Positions 39,825-40,914 of a stretch of 40,914 nucleotides of DNA are shown piece after piece (position 1 is the stretch's first letter; every line of letters begins with the position of its first letter). The translations under genes were made by a program, and so were the position numbers. This stretch comes from CAYGZM01 sp964354365 (GTDB lineage Bacteria; Planctomycetota; Phycisphaerae; Sedimentisphaerales; Anaerobacaceae), in assembly GCA_964354365.1 (NCBI GenBank), contig CAYGZM010000016.1:1-40914 (forward strand), given 5' to 3'. The notes under the pieces were generated by a model. That model was not told the origin of the DNA and made no database searches. It was given only the letters and a program-made list of their open reading frames with translations.

Positions 39825-40697
39825 TTAGCGGTCGAGTCCGATGTCCACAGACCTGGCTGAGTGCGTGATAGCTCCGACGGCGATTCTATCCACTCCGCAG
39901 CGTGCGATTGCGGAGACGTTGTCGAGCGTGATGTTGCCGGATGCTTCGAGCAGGGGTCCGTTGTTCTTCCCGCACATTTCATCTCTCATTTCAACGGCGT
40001 GCTTTAGCTGCCACTGTCCCATATTGTCGAGCAGGACGATGTCGATGCCGGGTATCTTCAGAACGTGGTTGAGCTGATGGTCAACGTGGTCAACTTCAAC
40101 GGCGATGAACTTGATGCCCTTCAGCTGTCTGGCGTCGGCGACGATTCTGGCGAGTTTTGGTCCGAAGTTGGGGCCGAGCTGAGCGAGGTGATTATCCTTG
40201 ACGAGGATTCCGTCGTAGAGTCCGAGGCGGTGGTTGCAGCCGCCGCCGCAGCGGACGGCGTACTTTTCGAGGATTCTCCAGCCGGGCATTGTCTTTCTGG
40301 TGTCGTAGATTTTAGCCTTTGTGCCGTGTATGGCGCGAACGTACTTTTTGGTTGTGGTGGCAATTCCGCTGAGGTGCTGGAGGAAGTTGAGCAGGACTCG
40401 TTCGGCGCTGAGCATAGGGCGCAGGGGGCCTTCAATTGTTCCGAGCTTTGAGCCGACGTGGGCGGGGCGGCTGTCGGGAATGAAGACTTTGAGTGTGAGC
40501 GCCTTGTCGTACAGCCGGAGAATTTCGTCGGCAATGCGCATTCCGCAAACTACTATCTCCTCGCGGGAGACAATATGGGCTTTGGCGACGGCGTCTTTTT
40601 CAAAGAAGAGTTCGGTGGTTGTATCGCCGCGTCCGAGGTCTTCTTCGATAGCCATCCGGATGAGGGGGCGAACCTTAGAAATTCTGAGTTCCTTCAT
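39825..40697 (-). CDS. nadC: Quinolinate phosphoribosyltransferase
   Basis: NadC converts quinolinate and phosphoribosyl diphosphate to nicotinate mononucleotide in NAD synthesis. Family motifs in 290 residues include EEDLGRGDTTTE (N terminus), LLNFLQHLSGIAT, DTRKTMPGWRILEKYAV, GGGCNHRLGLYDGILVKDNH, EVDHVDHQL, VLLDNM, LEASGNITLDNV and GVDRIAVGAITHSA. I chose the ATG at 40697 (MKELRISKVRPL) because GAGGA lies just upstream. A longer start at 40733 adds residues unlike the family. It is the first gene of the nadC-birA operon. Confidence 0.96.
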   Translation of the reverse strand: MKELRISKVRPLIRMAIEEDLGRGDTTTELFFEKDAVAKAHIVSREEIVVCGMRIADEILRLYDKALTLKVFIPDSRPAHVGSKLGTIEGPLRPMLSAERVLLNFLQHLSGIATTTKKYVRAIHGTKAKIYDTRKTMPGWRILEKYAVRCGGGCNHRLGLYDGILVKDNHLAQLGPNFGPKLARIVADARQLKGIKFIAVEVDHVDHQLNHVLKIPGIDIVLLDNMGQWQLKHAVEMRDEMCGKNNGPLLEASGNITLDNVSAIARCGVDRIAVGAITHSARSVDIGLDR

Positions 40698-40726
40698 TTT
40701 TTGTTTTTCCTCAGCCACAAAAGGGC

Positions 40727-40775
40727 ACGGCAATCTTCCTGTTCATCCACCAAGGCACAAAGGCACGAATACTGT
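40727..40775. repeat. Dispersed CCAAGGCACAAAGGCACGA word upstream of nadC
   Basis: The stretch CCACAAAAGGGCACGG, followed by CCACCAAGGCACAAAGGCACGA, belongs to the same kind of dispersed intergenic words seen at 28691-28760. It lies in the nadC leader. Confidence 0.5.
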
Positions 40776-40804
40776 CTTGTCAGGCCACGGAAAGTCAAAA
40801 CCAT

Positions 40805-40813
40805 ATTATATCA
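40805..40813 (-). promoter_or_regulatory. Extended -10 promoter upstream of nadC
   Basis: On the minus strand the sequence reads TGATATAAT (consensus -10 with TG extension), about 108 nt before the nadC ATG. No good -35 is visible. Confidence 0.4.
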
Positions 40814-40914
40814 CAAAGTCGCGGGGAGTATGTAGTCATTTATTTGCAGGTTATGTGTGAGGGTGTGAAATCATTTTCTGGCGGTTACGCGGCAATGGCA
40901 TTTTGCAGGTCCCA

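Noticed and set aside
39182..39868. A 228-codon plus-strand open frame opposite birA
   Set aside because: birA shows all its catalytic motifs on the other strand; this frame has none.
1..40914. tRNA, rRNA or known riboswitch classes
   Set aside because: I found no cloverleaf, rRNA segment or recognisable riboswitch core on either strand by eye; a covariance search could still find one.

Overview
The window reads as a chromosomal piece of a planctomycete, most likely of the Phycisphaerae/Sedimentisphaerales kind. This is inferred from a LamG protein with planctomycete-style dockerin-like motifs, a secreted protein with a PAPGA-type PEP-CTERM tail, two PilX-like prepilins with large extracellular parts, an N-terminally extended RsmH, and intergenic DNA full of small palindromes and 7- or 14-bp tandem repeats. 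It is a draft assembly: one 100-N scaffold gap (13654-13753) is flanked by an identical 55-bp sequence and looks artificial.

Layout. 1-3.4 kb: the 3' end of a LamG gene, rsmH (minus) and an RluA-type pseudouridine synthase. 3.5-5.7 kb: a secreted DUF5060/GH5-like glycosidase with a sugar-binding-like insert. 5.8-7.1 kb: an HTH regulator, then a repeat-rich gap. 7.2-14 kb: a secreted PQQ-like propeller, an MlaE/MlaF lipid-transport pair and a large FAD/Fe-S oxidoreductase. 14.3-16.3 kb: a UPF0158 protein and an AmmeMemoRadiSam radical SAM enzyme. 16.3-18.1 kb: an ATPase plus PIN-like protein cassette with its own consensus promoter. 18.2-20.3 kb: pdxB and folP. 20.5-24 kb (minus): two PilX-like proteins and a small acidic repeat protein. 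24.1-28.1 kb (minus): lipA, lipB, a broken dinD-like gene and lpd. 28.1-30.9 kb: repeat-rich DNA with a two-helix membrane protein and a gene remnant. 30.9-35.1 kb: a PEP-CTERM protein and a PKD/fibronectin giant. 35.3-38.8 kb (minus): a coupled GH29 fucosidase and beta-helix protein. 39.0-40.7 kb (minus): nadC-birA.

The genes combine cofactor supply (lipoate, pyridoxal phosphate, folate, NAD, biotin) with cell-surface functions and polysaccharide breakdown (GH5-like, GH29, beta-helix, LamG). The lipoate synthesis genes sit beside the lipoamide dehydrogenase that would use their product.

The most unusual signals are: (i) short dispersed or tandem repeats lying in frame inside three enzyme genes (FAD/Fe-S oxidase, pdxB, lipB), reminiscent of the palindromic elements of Rickettsia; (ii) a two-copy intergenic element with inverted ends whose minus strand encodes the same C-terminal peptide in both copies; (iii) a consensus promoter, operator-like palindrome and Shine-Dalgarno leading into a 138-codon open frame with no normal start codon; (iv) a 300-nt leader with two tandem hairpins and a two-codon mini-ORF before the PEP-CTERM gene; (v) the isolated ATPase/PIN-like cassette.
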